64,000 nucleotides of DNA from Aminipila sp032051575 (GCF_032051575.1 NZ_DAMBYD010000008.1:146229-210228); one strand, 5' to 3'; shown: positions 18,335 through 27,550, counted from the first letter of the stretch. The notes: generated by a model not told the origin, from the sequence alone. Made by a program: numbers and translations.

Positions 18335-19810
18335 ATGGATAACAAACCAAGAGAAGCCCCGAGTGACAGTAAGCTTGAACGTAAATTAAAACCAAGACAA
18401 ATGAACATGATTGCAATAGGAGGAGCAATCGGTACAGGGCTATTTGTCGCTACAGGGTCTTCCATTAGTACAGCCGGACCTGGAGGTACGATGATTGCCT
18501 ATATGGTTATCGGTGTAGCTGTATATTTTATGATGACTGCTTTAGGAGAAATGGCAACGTATCTGCCTGTTGCAGGGGCCTTTGAATTGTATTCAAAAAA
18601 ATACGTAGATCCAGCCTTTGGATTTGCCATGGGATGGAACTATTGGTATTGCAGCACAATGACTATAGCAACTGAATTGGTTGCATCTGCTATTGTAATG
18701 AAATTTTGGTTTCCTGACAGCCCTTCCGCTATGTGGAGTGCTATATTCATAGTGCTGCTATTAGCACTTAATATGGTTTCAGTCAGCATATTCGGTGAAT
18801 CTGAATTTTGGTTTGCAGGTATAAAAGTTGTAACAATTATTATCTTTCTAGTTGTAGGCGTATTCATGATATTTGGTATTTTTACAAATGACAATCCTGG
18901 ATTCTCAAATTGGACTACAGAGGAGGCACCATTTGTAGGAGGGCCTTTTGGTGTATTTGGCATTTTAATGGTAGCAGGATTTTCTTTTATAGGGGTTGAA
19001 GCCACAGCTATTGCTGCGGGAGAATGTGTAAATCCTGCAAAAACTGTTCCAAAAGCCATTAACAGTGTATTTTGGAGGATACTTATATTTTATATAGGAG
19101 CGATTTTTGTAGTGGCAACATTAATTCCTTATACGGATCCTAACTTATTAAGTGCGGATGTTGATAATGTGGCCGTTAGTCCATTTACGATTGTATTTGA
19201 AAAAAGTGGCATCGCTATGGCAGCTTCTGTAATGAATGCGGTAATACTTACGTCAATTCTTTCATGTGGAAATTCTACCTTATACTCGGCAAGTCGTTTG
19301 CTTTATTCAATGGCAGTTTCCAATCATGCACCTAAATTTTTCGCAAAGACAAGTGCCAAAGGAGTGCCAATTTATGCAGTATTTGGAACTATGATTATAG
19401 CTTGTTTGTGCTTTTTAACTTCTTTTGCTGGGGATAGTGTGGTTTACACATGGTTGTATAATGCAACGGGGCTTACAGGCTTCATGACATGGTTTGGTGT
19501 TTGTATCTGTCATTTAAGATTTAGGAAGGCCTTTACTAAACAAGGAAAAGATCTTTCCGTGCTTAAATATAAAACAAAATTTTATCCTTATGGAACCATA
19601 CTTTCACTCATCATATCGGGGGCCGTAATTATCGGCCAAGGCTATTATGCATTTTCAGAATCAGGGGTTGACTGGTATGGTATTTTGGTAGCCTATATAG
19701 GCTTACCTGTTATGATTGCATTATATGTTTTAAGAAAGATTATAAAGAAAACTAAGATTGTGCCTCTTGAAGAAATGGATCTAACAAGGAATGATATACT
19801 ACAAGAATAA
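18335..19810 (+). CDS. amino acid permease (APC superfamily, RocE/LysP-like)
   Basis: Twelve-helix permease of 491 residues. The N-terminal GGAIGTGLFVATGSS is the substrate-backbone loop of the amino acid transporter family, and an EATAIAAGE-like segment lies in helix 6 (VEATAIAAGECVNPAKT). It starts 12 bases after the RocB-like gene with AAGGAGG. The operon suggests arginine, ornithine or another cationic amino acid as substrate; sequence alone does not decide. Confidence 0.88.
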   Translation: MDNKPREAPSDSKLERKLKPRQMNMIAIGGAIGTGLFVATGSSISTAGPGGTMIAYMVIGVAVYFMMTALGEMATYLPVAGAFELYSKKYVDPAFGFAMGWNYWYCSTMTIATELVASAIVMKFWFPDSPSAMWSAIFIVLLLALNMVSVSIFGESEFWFAGIKVVTIIIFLVVGVFMIFGIFTNDNPGFSNWTTEEAPFVGGPFGVFGILMVAGFSFIGVEATAIAAGECVNPAKTVPKAINSVFWRILIFYIGAIFVVATLIPYTDPNLLSADVDNVAVSPFTIVFEKSGIAMAASVMNAVILTSILSCGNSTLYSASRLLYSMAVSNHAPKFFAKTSAKGVPIYAVFGTMIIACLCFLTSFAGDSVVYTWLYNATGLTGFMTWFGVCICHLRFRKAFTKQGKDLSVLKYKTKFYPYGTILSLIISGAVIIGQGYYAFSESGVDWYGILVAYIGLPVMIALYVLRKIIKKTKIVPLEEMDLTRNDILQE

Positions 19811-19834
19811 CTATAAGTATTAAGATAAAAAACT

Positions 19835-19876
19835 ATGCAAACTTGTTAGATGGGCAGACTGACGGGTTTGCATTTT
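19835..19876 (+). terminator. terminator of the arginine-type operon
   Basis: Stem ATGCAAAC / GTTTGCAT with a 23-base loop followed by a short T run, 25 bases after the permease stop. Confidence 0.6.
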
Positions 19877-20103
19877 CTGCAATAAATACTTACAAAGGTT
19901 ATTGTTGTATTATCTTGTCACTGCTATTTGTCAAATAAGAGAGAAATAAAACGAATTTTGACGTATAAAAGGATGTTACTTTAATAAATAATTAGGGTAT
20001 TATTTTGTTAAAGAATTTTATCGATTTATTTATGTAATTTGCTGAATTCAAAAAGTGTAGTGAAATAAAAATTGCAGTTAAAGTAAAGAAAGGATGGGAT
20101 TTT

Positions 20104-20574
20104 ATGGGTAGTACAAATAAAATTTATGCAGCTTATGGAAGTAACATGTGTTTGCAACAAATGGCTCGAAAATGTCCTTTTGCAAGAGTAATAGGTGTTG
20201 GGGTATTAGAAAATTATAAACTTACTTTTAGAGGAATTCGCAAGGGAGTTGCCACCATAGAAAGATGTGAAGGTGCAAGTATACCAGTTGTATTATGGAC
20301 TATTACAAAAAAGTGTGAGAAAGCCCTGGATTCTTATGAAGGTTTTCCTAAACTATTTATGAAAGAACAAGTGGAGGTTAAATTTGAGAATGCCAGTATA
20401 GAGGCAATGGCTTACGTTATGGTAGATAAGTATTGTAAAATACCTGTCAAGCCTAGTCTTTATTACATAGAAACAATACAACGAGGTTATGAAAATCACG
20501 GAATTATTATGGACGGGCTGTTTAATGCAGTCCAGGATGTATATAGAGAATTAGCAATTAGTAAATATTCTTAA
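20104..20574 (+). CDS. gamma-glutamylcyclotransferase-fold (AIG2/GGCT-like) protein
   Basis: Protein of 156 residues with the fold signature YAAYGSNM at the N-terminus and a candidate catalytic Glu in DSYEGFP near residue 78. Members cyclise gamma-glutamyl groups or trim gamma-glutamyl adducts, releasing 5-oxoproline. It stands alone behind an A/T-rich 290-base gap and ends before a terminator, so context gives no substrate. An AAAGGATGGG precedes the ATG. Confidence 0.75.
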   Translation: MGSTNKIYAAYGSNMCLQQMARKCPFARVIGVGVLENYKLTFRGIRKGVATIERCEGASIPVVLWTITKKCEKALDSYEGFPKLFMKEQVEVKFENASIEAMAYVMVDKYCKIPVKPSLYYIETIQRGYENHGIIMDGLFNAVQDVYRELAISKYS

Positions 20575-20620
20575 AGAAGAGATTGTAATAAACATAAGCT
20601 TAGTTAATAATAAATACATA

Positions 20621-20667
20621 AAAGATTTACCTGATGATTTTGGACAAGCGGGTAAATCTTTTTTTAT
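20621..20667 (+). terminator. terminator after the GGCT-fold gene
   Basis: Stem AAAGATTTACC / GGTAAATCTTT with a 19-base loop and a run of seven Ts. Confidence 0.8.
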
Positions 20668-20772
20668 TAAAGCTACATCTTGTTTATAAGAAGTAAATAT
20701 AGTAAAATTAAAAAATTATGGATAAAAAGAGAAAGTATATTGTAACAGTCCATTTTAGGAAAGGAAATTTAT

Positions 20773-21822
20773 ATGCAGAATCATGACTGCCAGATTAAAA
20801 TTAGAAATATCAGCGTAAGAAAAGCATATTTCCTGATTTTCGCATATGCGCTTTCTGTAATAATAGCAATTATTGTTTATATTACAGGAGGTACAGCTAA
20901 CGTATTTACTAATTTTATGTATATACCAATTGCTATTGTATCGGTTACTAACGGTATAAAACATGGAGTAATCAATGCAGTAACCAATGCCTTACTCATG
21001 GGTATTTTAATGTCTCTAGAAGTGTCTACTGATTTAATGCAGGACTTGTTTGATTGGGTCATCAGAATGTTGATATACTCAATGATAGCATTCATTATTG
21101 GCTATTTTGTAGAACAGAGGAATAAAGAGTTTCAAAAGAATATAGATAATGAAAAAGAGATAAATGAAGAGCAAATAGCCATGATTTTTGCTTTGGTTAA
21201 GTTGTCAGAATCAAGGGATAATTATTTGGATATGCACATAGAAAGGGTTGGGTCATTATGTGAATTTCTTGCATGTAAATTGGAGAACGTACCTCAATAT
21301 TCTAATTATGTTAGCAGTAATGATTATGCAGAGGATATTCTTAAAGCCAGTCAGCTACATGACATTGGTAAAGTTGGCGTACCAGACAGGATTTTACTTA
21401 AGCCGGGGAAACTCTCTGCTGAAGAATTTGACATTATGAAGAAACATACAACAATCGGAGCAAATACTTTACAAGAGGTAAAAGAAAAATACCCACACAA
21501 TAAATTTTTGGATATGGCAATTAATATTGCCCGCTTTCATCATGAAAAGTGGGATGGTACAGGCTATCCTCAGGGAGTATCTGGAGAAAATATCCCATTA
21601 TCAGCAAGGGTTATGGCGCTTGTTGATGTTTATGACGCCCTCAGGACAAAGCGGGTTTACAAAGAAGCTTATTCACATGCTAAAAGTATAGAAATAATTA
21701 AAGAAGGTGAAGGCAGACATTTCGATCCTTTGATAACTAGAGTTTTTCTTGAAAACGAAAACGAATTTAGAAATATATATGAAAAATTGGTAGCAAATGA
21801 AGTAAATATACAGGTATCTTAG
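20773..21822 (+). CDS. membrane-anchored HD-GYP phosphodiesterase
   Basis: Probable cyclic-di-GMP phosphodiesterase of 349 residues. About four hydrophobic helices span residues 15-115, followed by a short coiled coil and an HD-GYP domain (about 140-335). Metal-site elements HDIGKVGVPD, a later HHEKWDGTGYP and DVYDAL are intact, so it should be active. The membrane part resembles small integral sensing modules without a named ligand. With the GGDEF proteins at 7.8 and 28.4 kb it is one of three cyclic-di-GMP-type proteins here. Confidence 0.88.
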   Translation: MQNHDCQIKIRNISVRKAYFLIFAYALSVIIAIIVYITGGTANVFTNFMYIPIAIVSVTNGIKHGVINAVTNALLMGILMSLEVSTDLMQDLFDWVIRMLIYSMIAFIIGYFVEQRNKEFQKNIDNEKEINEEQIAMIFALVKLSESRDNYLDMHIERVGSLCEFLACKLENVPQYSNYVSSNDYAEDILKASQLHDIGKVGVPDRILLKPGKLSAEEFDIMKKHTTIGANTLQEVKEKYPHNKFLDMAINIARFHHEKWDGTGYPQGVSGENIPLSARVMALVDVYDALRTKRVYKEAYSHAKSIEIIKEGEGRHFDPLITRVFLENENEFRNIYEKLVANEVNIQVS

Positions 21823-21845
21823 TACATTTCAAGGAGGCAGAATAA

Positions 21846-22352
21846 ATGAATTACGTTACACATTCGTTAGGAGGGGTAGCTGCAGGATTAGTTATAGTAT
21901 CCGCAGGAAACATAACTGATCCTGTTCAGCAGAGTACAATTATGACAGGAGCCATATTGGGATCATTGTTTCCCGATATAGATCATAGACAAAGTTGGAT
22001 TGGACATAAGTTACCAATTGCAGCAGATATATTGGCAGGATTATTTAAACATAGGGGAGCTATACATACACCGGTATTTGTTCTGATTGTTAGTATAATT
22101 TTAGGAATGTTAAACTGGGGATGGCTGCATGATTTAAATTATCTTGCGACATATTTTATAAAAGGGTTTATACCTGGAATGGTATCTCATTTAATTTTAG
22201 ACACCCTAAATGTACAGGGAATCATGTGGCTGTGGCCTATATCTACTAAGAGGGTTCATGTATTAAGCATTAGGACAAATAGCATGATGGAAGCTGTTGT
22301 CTGCATTGTGTTAGCAGCATGTTTATATGGGCAATATACAGCAATATTTTAA
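21846..22352 (+). CDS. YdjM/DUF457-like membrane metal-dependent hydrolase
   Basis: Membrane protein of 168 residues. The start MNYVTHSLGG, the DIDHR segment near residue 43 and HRGAIHTP near residue 74 are the conserved His/Asp motifs of the YdjM (LexA-regulated, DUF457) family; four to five hydrophobic helices surround them. A strong AAGGAGG precedes the ATG. It follows the HD-GYP gene by 23 bases and may be cotranscribed. The biochemical role of the family is not established. Confidence 0.8.
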   Translation: MNYVTHSLGGVAAGLVIVSAGNITDPVQQSTIMTGAILGSLFPDIDHRQSWIGHKLPIAADILAGLFKHRGAIHTPVFVLIVSIILGMLNWGWLHDLNYLATYFIKGFIPGMVSHLILDTLNVQGIMWLWPISTKRVHVLSIRTNSMMEAVVCIVLAACLYGQYTAIF

Positions 22353-22449
22353 AAATTTTTTGCATACGAATAAAATATATCTGTTCAATAAAGACAAGTT
22401 AATCATTCTGGTGGCATAGAATGTTCTAATGTGATCTTTGGAGGACAGC

Positions 22450-23049
22450 ATGAGAAAAAGAAGGAAACGTCCTAGAAGGAAAAATAAGAGAAAAAGAAGG
22501 GCATTGCGGCGGATAATGGTCATATTTGCCTTAATGGCAATCGTATTTATTAGCTGCATATTTACTATATTAGGAAGAAATATGCCTTCTGCGGATGCAA
22601 ATGAATTGCCAGATTACGTTAAATCTTCAGAGGGGGCGTATTTTCAATGGCCAACCCCAGAACTGAATGAGATTACGTCTAACTTCGCAGCAGCAAGAAA
22701 ACATCCGGTTTTCGGAATTACACGGGCGCATAACGGAGTGGATATCAGTGGAAATGAAGCAATGGGATCCCCAGTAGTTGCCATTGGTGATGGCGTTGTC
22801 ATATCGGTAAGCTTAAATGGCGGGGAGCGGGGAATAAACATAAGAATACAGCATAACATTGGTGATGATGTATGGATTTCCAGATACCAGCATTTATCTG
22901 TTGCAAGTGCTGCGGTTGGACAGAAAGTTACAAAAGGTACATTAATTGGTAGCGTGGGAAACAGCGGCATATGTACAGGACCACATTTGCATCTTGAGCT
23001 TAGTTATAACGGGGTTTTAATTGATCCATTGCTGCTAATAAAAAAGTAG
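22450..23049 (+). CDS. membrane-anchored M23 family peptidase
   Basis: Cell-wall peptidase-type protein of 199 residues. A very basic N-terminus (residues 2-22, mostly Arg and Lys) precedes one transmembrane helix, placing the rest outside. The LytM/M23 domain covers about 65-195, with zinc ligands in HNGVDIS and in GPHLHLEL. I use ATG 22450, five bases after GGAGG; the TTG at 22438 would include that site. Such proteins cut peptidoglycan cross-links or activate other hydrolases. Confidence 0.85.
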   Translation: MRKRRKRPRRKNKRKRRALRRIMVIFALMAIVFISCIFTILGRNMPSADANELPDYVKSSEGAYFQWPTPELNEITSNFAAARKHPVFGITRAHNGVDISGNEAMGSPVVAIGDGVVISVSLNGGERGINIRIQHNIGDDVWISRYQHLSVASAAVGQKVTKGTLIGSVGNSGICTGPHLHLELSYNGVLIDPLLLIKK

Positions 23050-23077
23050 AGGCGGATGATTATACTTACTCTTTAAT

Positions 23078-23106
23078 TTGACAAAAAATATAGATACATT
23101 TATACT
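23078..23106 (+). promoter_or_regulatory. sigma-A promoter of the zinc operon
   Basis: TTGACA (23078-23083), exactly 17 bases, TATACT (23101-23106), about 50 bases before the first gene of the zinc uptake cluster. I could not make out a clear Zur box. Confidence 0.75.
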
Positions 23107-23157
23107 GGTGCTAAAGGTTAGCATTGGCTGACTAGATTTTAAATGGGAGTATTGGTT

Positions 23158-23463
23158 ATGAAAACAAGAGCAAATAATAAAATAGTAGCAGTTATAATTT
23201 GTATGTCTATTTTGCTTACTATTTTTTCTGCAACAGGTTATGCTCTTCTTTATGGCAATCATGAATGCAATGGAGTACACTGTACGGTTTGTGAACATTT
23301 AAATAATCTAGCTAATGCTACTAAAGCGTTAGGCGATGGAGTAGGTTTCTTCTTAGCAATTCTTTTCATAACAGCCATTTTTCAAAAAGGATTACCAAAG
23401 TTTATTGGTGAGAACCTTTCTGTAGTTTCTTTAATATCCCTAAAGGTTAGAATGAATAATTAA
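23158..23463 (+). CDS. small membrane protein with Cys/His motif, upstream of znuA
   Basis: Protein of 101 residues with two hydrophobic segments (about 10-30 and 60-80) and between them the motif HECNGVHCTVCEHL, a likely metal-binding loop facing outside. Start at ATG 23158, nine bases after GGGAG. It is the first gene behind the promoter of the zinc transporter operon, so a part in zinc capture or sensing is plausible. I recognise similar Cys/His-loop membrane proteins in clostridia but no assigned function. Confidence 0.6.
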   Translation: MKTRANNKIVAVIICMSILLTIFSATGYALLYGNHECNGVHCTVCEHLNNLANATKALGDGVGFFLAILFITAIFQKGLPKFIGENLSVVSLISLKVRMNN

Positions 23464-23514
23464 ACCTCGAAGTTTTAATTTGTTAGATTAATAAGAACTT
23501 TGGGAGGATTTTAT

Positions 23515-24486
23515 ATGCGTAAATTTTTTACTGCCATCATGGTGATGGTATTATTTGTGTTACTTATAACGGGTTGCGGAACTGATAAGAACGTGTCTAA
23601 GGATAAAAATACGAAAGAGGCTTTAAATGTAGTAACTACTATTTTTCCGCCTTATGATTTTGCGTCACAGATTGTAGGAGATAAGGCTGCGGTTTCCATG
23701 CTGCTGCCTCCGGGTGCGGAAAGTCATTCTTATGAACCAACACCGCAGGACATCATAAAAATACAAAATAGTGATGTGTTCATTTATACGGGTGGTGATG
23801 CTGATGCCTGGGTTGATGATATTTTGGAATCAATGGATACAAGCAAGATGAAAATTGTAAAAATGATTGATTGTGTCCCAGCAGTGGAAGAAGACATGGT
23901 TGAGGGTATGCAGCCTGAGGAAGAGGAGAACAGTGCTTCAATAAAAGAAGAAGGACCGGAATATGATGAGCACGTCTGGACTTCCCCTAAAAATGCTATT
24001 AAGATTACACAGGATATTTCTGATGTTCTTTGTCAAATAGATAAAAAAAATGAAGGGTATTACCAAAAAAACACTGCAGATTATATTGCAGAGCTGAATA
24101 TTTTGGATAAAGAATTCAAAGAAATTGTGACAAAGGCATCCAGAAAGGTGATTGTGTTTGGCGACAGATTTCCACTCAGGTATTTTGCAGATGAATTTGG
24201 ATTGAAGTATTACGCAGCTTTTCCAGGCTGCAGCACCGAAACTGAGCCAAGTGTAGATACAATTAAGTTTCTAGTTGATAAAGTGAATTCAGAAAAAATA
24301 CCAGTTGTTTTTTATATAGAATTTTCAAATCATAAGACGGCAGATAGTATATGTGAAGCTACAGGTGCAAAGCCACTACTGTTCCATTCTTGCCATAATG
24401 TTTCACAGGAAGATATAGATAAAGGAAAGAGTTATGTGGACATCATGAAGGAGAATGAGGTTAATCTCAAGGAGGCCCTAAGATAA
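23515..24486 (+). CDS. znuA: zinc/manganese ABC transporter substrate-binding lipoprotein
   Basis: Cluster A-I solute-binding protein of 323 residues. A signal peptide with lipobox LLITGC anchors it in the membrane. Metal ligands expected for ZnuA are seen in AESHSYEPTP (His) and EHVWTSP (His), followed by a third region around IEFSNHKTAD. An acidic loop (about 120-145) replaces the His-rich loop of proteobacterial ZnuA. ATG 23515 is chosen because the earlier in-frame TTG overlaps the GGGAGG site. Zinc is favoured over manganese by the acidic loop and accompanying genes, not proven. Confidence 0.87.
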   Translation: MRKFFTAIMVMVLFVLLITGCGTDKNVSKDKNTKEALNVVTTIFPPYDFASQIVGDKAAVSMLLPPGAESHSYEPTPQDIIKIQNSDVFIYTGGDADAWVDDILESMDTSKMKIVKMIDCVPAVEEDMVEGMQPEEEENSASIKEEGPEYDEHVWTSPKNAIKITQDISDVLCQIDKKNEGYYQKNTADYIAELNILDKEFKEIVTKASRKVIVFGDRFPLRYFADEFGLKYYAAFPGCSTETEPSVDTIKFLVDKVNSEKIPVVFYIEFSNHKTADSICEATGAKPLLFHSCHNVSQEDIDKGKSYVDIMKENEVNLKEALR

Positions 24487-25166
24487 TGGCATTGATTAAT
24501 TGTAAAAATTTGGTATTGGGCTATGATGGAAAGATGATTTTTGAAAATTTAAGTTTTAAAGTAAATACAGGAGACTATTTATGCATCATGGGTGAAAACG
24601 GAGTTGGTAAAACCACTTTGGTGAAGTGCATACTAGGTATCTGCAAGCCAATGGGCGGTATTATACAATTCGGTGAAGGTCTAAAGCAAAATGAAATTGG
24701 TTATATACCACAGCAGAGCAGTGCTCAACGAGAGTTTCCAGTTACTGTGCAAGAAGTGGTGCTGTCAGGATGTTTAAACAGTCATGGAAGTATAGCTGTT
24801 TACAATTCAAAAGACAAAAGAAGAGTAGAAGAAAATCTAGAACGGCTTAACATAAAAAATATGAAGAGAAAATGCTATAGGGAGTTGTCAGGAGGTCAGC
24901 AGCAGAGAGTACTGCTGGCCCGTGCTCTCTGCGCAACAAAAAAGCTATTATTTTTAGATGAGCCAGTAGCTGGCCTGGATCCAAAGGCTACAGAAGATTT
25001 TTATGATCTATTAAAAGAGATTAACTGTGAAGGTATAACTATTGTCATGATTACCCATGATTCACAAGGGATAAAGAAAAGCGCCAAACAAGTATTATAT
25101 ATGAGCCAAAGAGAACTTTTTTATGGGGATATAAAAGATTATCTTGGGGGTGAAGGAAATGCTTAG
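24486..25166 (+). CDS. znuC: zinc/manganese ABC transporter ATP-binding protein
   Basis: ATPase of 226 residues powering metal import. Walker A GENGVGKTT (about 38), Q-loop YIPQQSS, signature LSGGQQQRV and Walker B LLFLDEP are intact, with a switch His in MITHD. The ATG overlaps the stop of the binding protein by one base, so the two are tightly coupled. Confidence 0.9.
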   Translation: MALINCKNLVLGYDGKMIFENLSFKVNTGDYLCIMGENGVGKTTLVKCILGICKPMGGIIQFGEGLKQNEIGYIPQQSSAQREFPVTVQEVVLSGCLNSHGSIAVYNSKDKRRVEENLERLNIKNMKRKCYRELSGGQQQRVLLARALCATKKLLFLDEPVAGLDPKATEDFYDLLKEINCEGITIVMITHDSQGIKKSAKQVLYMSQRELFYGDIKDYLGGEGNA

Positions 25167-25986
25167 TACCGTTCAAGAATTATTTGCCTATCCATTTATA
25201 CAGAGAGCTGTAATAGTTGGTATTTTGGTCTCGCTTTGTGCGGCTCTACTAGGAGTCAGTTTGGTATTAAAGAGATATTCCATGATTGGTGACGGACTCT
25301 CTCATGTGGGTTTCGGCGCGCTTGCACTGGCTATGGCAATGAACCTTGCGCCTTTAGAAGTAGCTATTCCAATTGTGGTGGCAGCAGCTTTCTTGCTGCT
25401 GAGAATTTCTGAAAGCAGTAAAATCAAGGGGGATGCAGCTATTGCACTTATTTCTACCAGTGCCCTTGCCATTGGAGTAATCGTTATTGCTATGACTACT
25501 GGAATGACCACAGATGTATGTAATTATATGTTTGGCAGTATTTTATCTATGAGTAAAAATGATGTAAGACTAAGTATTATTATCTCTGTTTTGGTAATCA
25601 TCATGTACCTGCTCTTTTACAACAAAATATTTGCTATTACTTTTGACGAGTCTTTTGCACAGGCTACGGGAATAAATACTCGAAGGTATAACTCTTTAAT
25701 TGCATTTCTCACAGCGGTTACAATTGTTTTAGGTATGAGAATGATGGGTGCGCTGCTTATTTCCAGTTTAATTGTTTTTCCTGCACTAACGTCGATGCGG
25801 TTAATAAAATCCTTTAAAGGTGTAGTAATCAGTTCTACTGTGATATCTGTAACGTGTTTTGTGATAGGCATTTTAATGTCTTATGTTTGTGCGACTCCAA
25901 CTGGGGCAAGTATTGTTTCTGTTAATTTGCTCTTATTTATTACTTTTTCTCTTATTAGTAAAATAAGATTTAAGCAGAAGGGGTGA
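25159..25986 (+). CDS. znuB: zinc/manganese ABC transporter permease
   Basis: Membrane permease of 275 residues with about eight hydrophobic helices and the family segments GDGLSHVGFGALALA and SSLIVFPALTSMR. I use ATG 25159, behind GGGGGTGA; the ORF can be extended to 25144 but that overlaps the ribosome site. It overlaps the ATPase gene by eight bases, completing the transporter. Confidence 0.88.
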   Translation: MLSTVQELFAYPFIQRAVIVGILVSLCAALLGVSLVLKRYSMIGDGLSHVGFGALALAMAMNLAPLEVAIPIVVAAAFLLLRISESSKIKGDAAIALISTSALAIGVIVIAMTTGMTTDVCNYMFGSILSMSKNDVRLSIIISVLVIIMYLLFYNKIFAITFDESFAQATGINTRRYNSLIAFLTAVTIVLGMRMMGALLISSLIVFPALTSMRLIKSFKGVVISSTVISVTCFVIGILMSYVCATPTGASIVSVNLLLFITFSLISKIRFKQKG

Positions 25987-25989
25987 AAA

Positions 25990-26481
25990 ATGACTCAGAA
26001 GAACAATATAAAAAGGTTGATGTCACTGCTGCTCATACTTGCCACGATTTTTACAATGTGTAGCTGCAGCTCTGGGAAAAAAGAACCGGTCAGCAAAGCT
26101 CAGGCAAAGGATGATAGTGTGGTGGAAATAACGGAAGACCTATTCCTCACACAGGTCAATGATATTTATACCAATGCAGATGATTATCTTGGCAGGAAGA
26201 TAAAATATCAAGGGATTTTTGAAACTATGCCATATGAAGAAGGTGGAGAAAGCCAAGATATTCTATATGTATTCAGAAATAGTCCCGGCTGCTGTGGCAA
26301 TGATGGCACAGCAGGCTTTGAAGTGGCATGGGATGGAGAAATGCCTACACAGGATTCATGGGTAGAGGTAGAAGGGACTTTAGCAGCTTTTAAGGATAAA
26401 GATGGAAATCAATATCTGCATTTAGAGTTAGATGCACTTAAGGTTTTAAAACAACGAGGTAAAGAGTTTGTTTCTCAATAG
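25990..26481 (+). CDS. lipoprotein of the zinc operon, related to the YcgQ/TIGR03943 C-terminal domain
   Basis: Secreted lipoprotein of 163 residues (lipobox-like TMCSCSS near residue 20). The mature part has ADDYLGRKIKYQGIF, a PGCCGNDG motif and a beta-rich end (VEVEGTLAAF), which recall the C-terminal domain of YcgQ, a Zur-regulated protein of zinc operons in Bacillus. It starts three bases after the permease stop. The CC pair could bind metal. Exact function unknown. Confidence 0.65.
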   Translation: MTQKNNIKRLMSLLLILATIFTMCSCSSGKKEPVSKAQAKDDSVVEITEDLFLTQVNDIYTNADDYLGRKIKYQGIFETMPYEEGGESQDILYVFRNSPGCCGNDGTAGFEVAWDGEMPTQDSWVEVEGTLAAFKDKDGNQYLHLELDALKVLKQRGKEFVSQ

Positions 26482-26625
26482 AGGTTGAATAAACGCTTTA
26501 GGCACCAGAACAAATTGGAGCCATTAAAAAGAATAGAACTGGCTCTTCTCACGGTTACAATTGCACTGTATAATTAGGATTACTAATAATTATTTAAGTG
26601 TAAAAGTTTGGAGGAGAAAAGGTCT

Positions 26626-27036
26626 ATGGATACGAAATACGTAATGATTATTCAATGTGATATTGCAAGACAGAGATGCAGCGGGTTTGCATGTACAAAC
26701 GGATTTTATAACCGAGATGATGTTTTTAAGGATTATGATGATAACGTAAGATACATTTCGTTAACCTGTGGAGGATGTTGTGGGGCAAGCCTTGCTTCTA
26801 AGCTAGAGCATTTTTCAAAAAGGCTGACCAAGAAAACCGCTGTAACAAAGGACGAAGTTGCAGTGCATTTGTCTTCTTGTATGGTAACAGATAATTACCA
26901 TCACGATCGTTGCCCTCATGTGGATTACATAAAGGCCCTCATTGAAAAGAAAGGGTATAAAAGAGTTGTAGAGGGTACATACATAAGTAAAGTAGCAGAA
27001 AAGAAAAGGGAAAGTGGAGAATATAAGCGTTATTAG
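26626..27036 (+). CDS. CGGC domain-containing metal-binding protein
   Basis: Protein of 136 residues named for its CGGC motif, seen here as LTCGGCCGA near residue 50, with further Cys and His (HLSSCMVTD, DRCPHVDY). The family is widespread in anaerobes and thought to bind metal; the role is unknown. ATG 26626 follows GGAGGAG; the upstream TTG lies within the ribosome site. It lies 144 bases after the zinc operon, behind a possible -10 (TATAAT near 26570), so it is probably a separate unit. Confidence 0.75.
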   Translation: MDTKYVMIIQCDIARQRCSGFACTNGFYNRDDVFKDYDDNVRYISLTCGGCCGASLASKLEHFSKRLTKKTAVTKDEVAVHLSSCMVTDNYHHDRCPHVDYIKALIEKKGYKRVVEGTYISKVAEKKRESGEYKRY

Positions 27037-27100
27037 GAAGTGATGCAGTGAAAATCAGCAGCTTTCGATTGGTTTGTTTTAAAGAGAATATTAAAAAAGA

Positions 27101-27135
27101 AAAAAAGCTAGATATGGTTATTTCTAGCTTTTTTT
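27101..27135. terminator. bidirectional terminator
   Basis: AAAAAAGCTAG / CTAGCTTTTTTT around a 12-base loop, between the converging CGGC and DUF2892-like genes. Confidence 0.8.
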
Positions 27136-27151
27136 AGTTAGTAGGTTGTCA

Positions 27152-27349
27152 CTACTCTTGATACTTCTTCTTATGATAAGTTGAAATTCCTAATAAAGCA
27201 CTAATGGGACAGTAACGGATCAATCCTGTTATTATCGTTAAAATACCAACAATTCCCCACCAGTTTTTGTAGTATAAACCTAGAATAATAATTATTAATC
27301 CAATTATAACTCGAAAAATTTGTTCGGTTTTTCCCACATTATATTTCAT
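27152..27349 (-). CDS. DUF2892 (YgaP transmembrane-type) small membrane protein
   Basis: Protein of 65 residues, MKYNVGKTEQIFRVIIG then two hydrophobic helices with GIVGILTIITGLIRYCPI, the standard DUF2892 pattern. The family often accompanies rhodanese or thiol proteins; here it stands alone beside the TerC leader region. A single Cys lies in the conserved RYCP. An AGGTGA-type site precedes the ATG. Confidence 0.8.
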   Translation of the reverse strand: MKYNVGKTEQIFRVIIGLIIIILGLYYKNWWGIVGILTIITGLIRYCPISALLGISTYHKKKYQE

Positions 27350-27377
27350 TTAAATCACCTCAGGAATATTTTGAAAA

Positions 27378-27536
27378 TTATCGCTGGCTGCTATGGTGTG
27401 AATTTTCCATTTTATCGGTAGTGTGAGAATCCTTAGCATTCTTGTTAGAATTGTCATTTTTAACATCATTACTACAATTACTTGTCTTAACATACTTACC
27501 AGGCTTATTATTGGTATCTTTTTTTAATATATCCAT
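27378..27536 (-). CDS. 52-residue Asn/Lys-rich protein, paralogue of the one at 32.8 kb
   Basis: Starts MDILKKDTNNKPGKY and ends SSQR; nearly a third of residues are Asn, Lys or Asp and it should be disordered and soluble. It resembles the 62-residue protein at 32843-33031, which starts MDYLKKTTNN, also has one Cys and ends NNVQR. Both have GGAGGTGA ribosome sites and a near-identical box just upstream. No known family recognised. Confidence 0.6.
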   Translation of the reverse strand: MDILKKDTNNKPGKYVKTSNCSNDVKNDNSNKNAKDSHTTDKMENSHHSSQR

Positions 27537-27550
27537 GTCATCACCTCCAG

